From Cupriavidus cauae (lineage in GTDB: Bacteria > Pseudomonadota > Gammaproteobacteria > Burkholderiales > Burkholderiaceae), in the NCBI RefSeq assembly GCF_008632125.1, contig NZ_VWRN01000031.1:62001-126000 (forward strand): a DNA stretch of 64,000 nt, given 5' to 3'. Numbering within the stretch: the first letter of the stretch is position 1; every line of letters begins with the position of its first letter. Under the pieces are notes generated by a model that was not told the origin of the DNA, did no database searches, and saw only the letters and a list, made by a program, of their open reading frames with translations. A program made the position numbers and the translations under genes. Below, in pieces: positions 63,401 through 64,000 of the stretch.

Positions 63401-63698
63401 GCCGGCGAAGGCGATTCGCCAGGCCTGCCTGCTGCGCTTCCGTCCGATCATGATGACCACGCTGGCCGCCATCATGGGTGCGCTGCCGATCGCGCTCGGC
63501 CTCGGTGCCGGCGCCGAGCTGCGCCAGCCACTGGGCCTGGCCGTGGTCGGCGGGCTGCTGTTCTCGCAGGTCATCACGCTGTTCATCACGCCGGTGATCT
63601 ACCTGGCGCTGGACCGCTTCTCCGGCAGCGGCCCGCTGGAGATCGACGCGGACGGCAATCGCGTGCCGGCGACGGTGGGAGCGGATGCGGGCCGCTGA
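60495..63698 (+). CDS. RND multidrug efflux pump, MdtB/MuxB-like
   Basis: 1067 aa proton-driven HAE-1 transporter. Helix 1 is VLLAIAIVVTGIVLYPTIPI; large periplasmic loops follow, with the MdtB/C-like QVTARLPGASPETMAASVATPLEKQF; the helix 4 proton-relay Asp pair is in VGLVVDDAIVMLENIVRHIEEG; the second half repeats the topology (FPEEDIGQIQVNADGPQ; KKNAIMMIDFALAAQREQG). A His/Ala/Pro-rich cytoplasmic loop (GDAPRHAPAHAAAPAQRQS, about 510-530) is longer than in relatives. ATG 60495 is 4 bp past the adaptor stop. No second RND subunit (MdtC-type) or outer-membrane channel follows. Confidence 0.93.
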   Translation: MTLSELCIRRPVMTVLLAIAIVVTGIVLYPTIPIAALPSFNSPVIQVTARLPGASPETMAASVATPLEKQFATIPGVSVISSANTLGNSSITIEFNNDRDIDAAAVDVQSALFRAQRSLPTEMNEPPSYRKVNPADAAVILLAINSPAMSLAELNAFGDNLIAPTLSTLPGVAQVLVYGQKRFAVRVRARPDALAARGMTLDELAGAISRANANTPVGTLDGARQMLTIQANRQLADADAFRNIIVASQPNGSLVRLSDVAEVEDSVETLKTGSWLNNERSIVLAVQRQPDANTVAVVDAIRAALPRLVQQMPASVNVNVVNDRSRSVRESIHDVQFTLALTAALVVMVIFLFLRRAAATLIPTVSLPISLIGTVALMKAFGYSLDNVSLLAITLAVGLVVDDAIVMLENIVRHIEEGMAPLKAALVGSREMGFTIVSISVSLVAVFIPIFFMPGVIGLLFHEFAAVVSLSILVSALVSLTLIPMLCARFLSAENVPVDESQHAYGDAPRHAPAHAAAPAQRQSIGLRSTQWFENLFEYTLHRYARGLDWCLAHRRTVLAAAGMTFVLTAVLFVLIPKGFFPEEDIGQIQVNADGPQDISFDAMSTLMRDAAERMRANPAVKSIVVAIGGGPSPAINTGRMFIELKPGGERPKMPQVVESLRRDVAGIPGLNVYFRPVQNLQLGGRVSKARYQYTLQSVQSGNLQTAADKLMARMRADPLFRDVTSDSQQAGLEAQLAIDRDKANSLGVQMQDVRTALYTAFGERQVSTIYTSIDSYYVILQAADVDRVDETAFSKIYVRSTNGTLVPLSAFATTERRVGPIAVNHQGQLPSVTVSFNLAPGAALGDASARIDRFKQETAMPQEIFTSWGGDAAVFQSSQATQVILLIAAIAVIYVLLGVLYESYIHPLTILAGLPSAAVGALLTLFLFRVELSLIAIIGVLMLIGIVKKNAIMMIDFALAAQREQGMPPAKAIRQACLLRFRPIMMTTLAAIMGALPIALGLGAGAELRQPLGLAVVGGLLFSQVITLFITPVIYLALDRFSGSGPLEIDADGNRVPATVGADAGR

Positions 63699-63714
63699 CG
63701 GCGGACCCCGCGGC

Positions 63715-64000
63715 ATGGCGAAGGTCGCCGCCATGGCGGCCGCGCTGGCCCTGCTTGCCGGCTGCGCCACGGCGCCCGCGCATCCCGAGGGCGATGCGCA
63801 TGGCTACGCGCATGACGGCGCGCATGTCGGCGCGCACGACGGCACGCATCGGCTCGCAGCGTTCCGCTATGTCTTGCTGGGCGAGGTCCACGACAACCCC
63901 GAAGGGCATCGGCGCCGGCTCGCGTCGCTGACCGAGGCGATCGACGCGGGCTGGCGGCCCGCCATCGCGATGGAGCAATTCGATCGCGAGCGGCAGGCGG
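63715..64000 (+). CDS. ChaN-family lipoprotein (partial, cut by window end)
   Basis: First 95 codons only. The lipobox LLAGC in a signal sequence (AAMAAALALLAGCATAP) marks an outer-membrane lipoprotein. The family segment FRYVLLGEVHDNPEGHRRRL and IAMEQFDRERQ is the start of the ChaN/haem-binding (PF04187, Tiki-like) fold. Between signal and domain is a His-rich insert (HGYAHDGAHVGAHDGTH) encoded by a 12-bp repeat. The start is 16 bp after the RND-pump stop, so cotranscription is likely; a link with iron/haem handling is known for ChaN, but function is inferred. Confidence 0.75.
   Translation, partial: MAKVAAMAAALALLAGCATAPAHPEGDAHGYAHDGAHVGAHDGTHRLAAFRYVLLGEVHDNPEGHRRRLASLTEAIDAGWRPAIAMEQFDRERQA
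63790..63849. repeat. 12-bp tandem repeat, 5 units, in the ChaN-like gene
   Basis: Five 12-bp units ending in GCGCAT/GCGCAC/GCACGCAT, encoding a His at every fourth residue. Confidence 0.82.

Noticed and set aside
60156-63770. 1204-aa minus-strand frame opposite the RND pump
   Set aside because: Arg/His/Gln-rich shadow of a high-GC gene in another frame; the plus-strand frame has clear RND motifs and a proper start.

Overview
The window looks like a chromosomal segment of a high-GC betaproteobacterium of the Burkholderiaceae, close to Cupriavidus/Ralstonia. This is inferred from the gene order def-fmt-lysE-htpX-rsmB-DUF4390-ntrY-ntrX-tRNA-Phe next to dprA-thioredoxin-topB, from GTP-type pckG, and from cstA-ybdD beside a two-component pair. 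No database search was possible, so names rest on motifs, length and context.

Left part (1-15352): a TRAP solute-binding lipoprotein, a predicted outer-membrane beta-barrel protein, an aquaporin, a BNR-repeat protein with a MoaD/ThiS partner, a DctB/DctD sigma-54 two-component system, a DUF6351-type lipoprotein, a RelE/XRE toxin-antitoxin pair in which the toxin frame has lost its expected stop, a DUF2243 membrane protein and a small lipoprotein.

Middle (15353-31227): a 15.9-kb integrative element in the 3' end of tRNA-Phe(GAA). A 51-bp direct repeat of the tRNA 3' end bounds it. The intact tRNA is at the right end; the displaced fragment and the tRNA's probable native terminator are at the left end. 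It carries a tyrosine integrase, a small DNA-binding/replication module (AlpA-like protein, partner, primase-helicase), a full type I restriction-modification system (hsdM, hsdS, hsdR), and a minus-strand cargo block: a HEPN-like protein, an unknown 324-aa protein, a nucleotidyltransferase-like protein with an N-terminal four-cysteine motif, and an 83-aa one-helix membrane protein. There are no virion or conjugation genes. The cargo looks like a defence island; the nucleotidyltransferase/324-aa/HEPN set is the best candidate here for an undescribed system.

Right part (31265-64000): tRNA-Phe promoter, the NtrY/NtrX-like pair, DUF4390, RsmB, HtpX, a LysE exporter, Fmt and Def (all minus strand); then DprA, a thioredoxin-like protein and topoisomerase III (plus strand); a LysR regulator divergent from a secreted protein made of 12-residue repeats; a glycine-zipper protein; CstA/YbdD with a divergent NarL-type two-component system; GTP-dependent PEP carboxykinase; a D-2-hydroxyacid dehydrogenase; an MFS transporter; an RND adaptor and pump; and a ChaN-like lipoprotein cut by the window end.

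A recurrent feature outside the element is short tandem arrays with units of 9, 10, 12, 13 or 15 bp and unrelated unit sequences. They lie between genes and also inside gene termini (aquaporin, DctB, DprA, ChaN).
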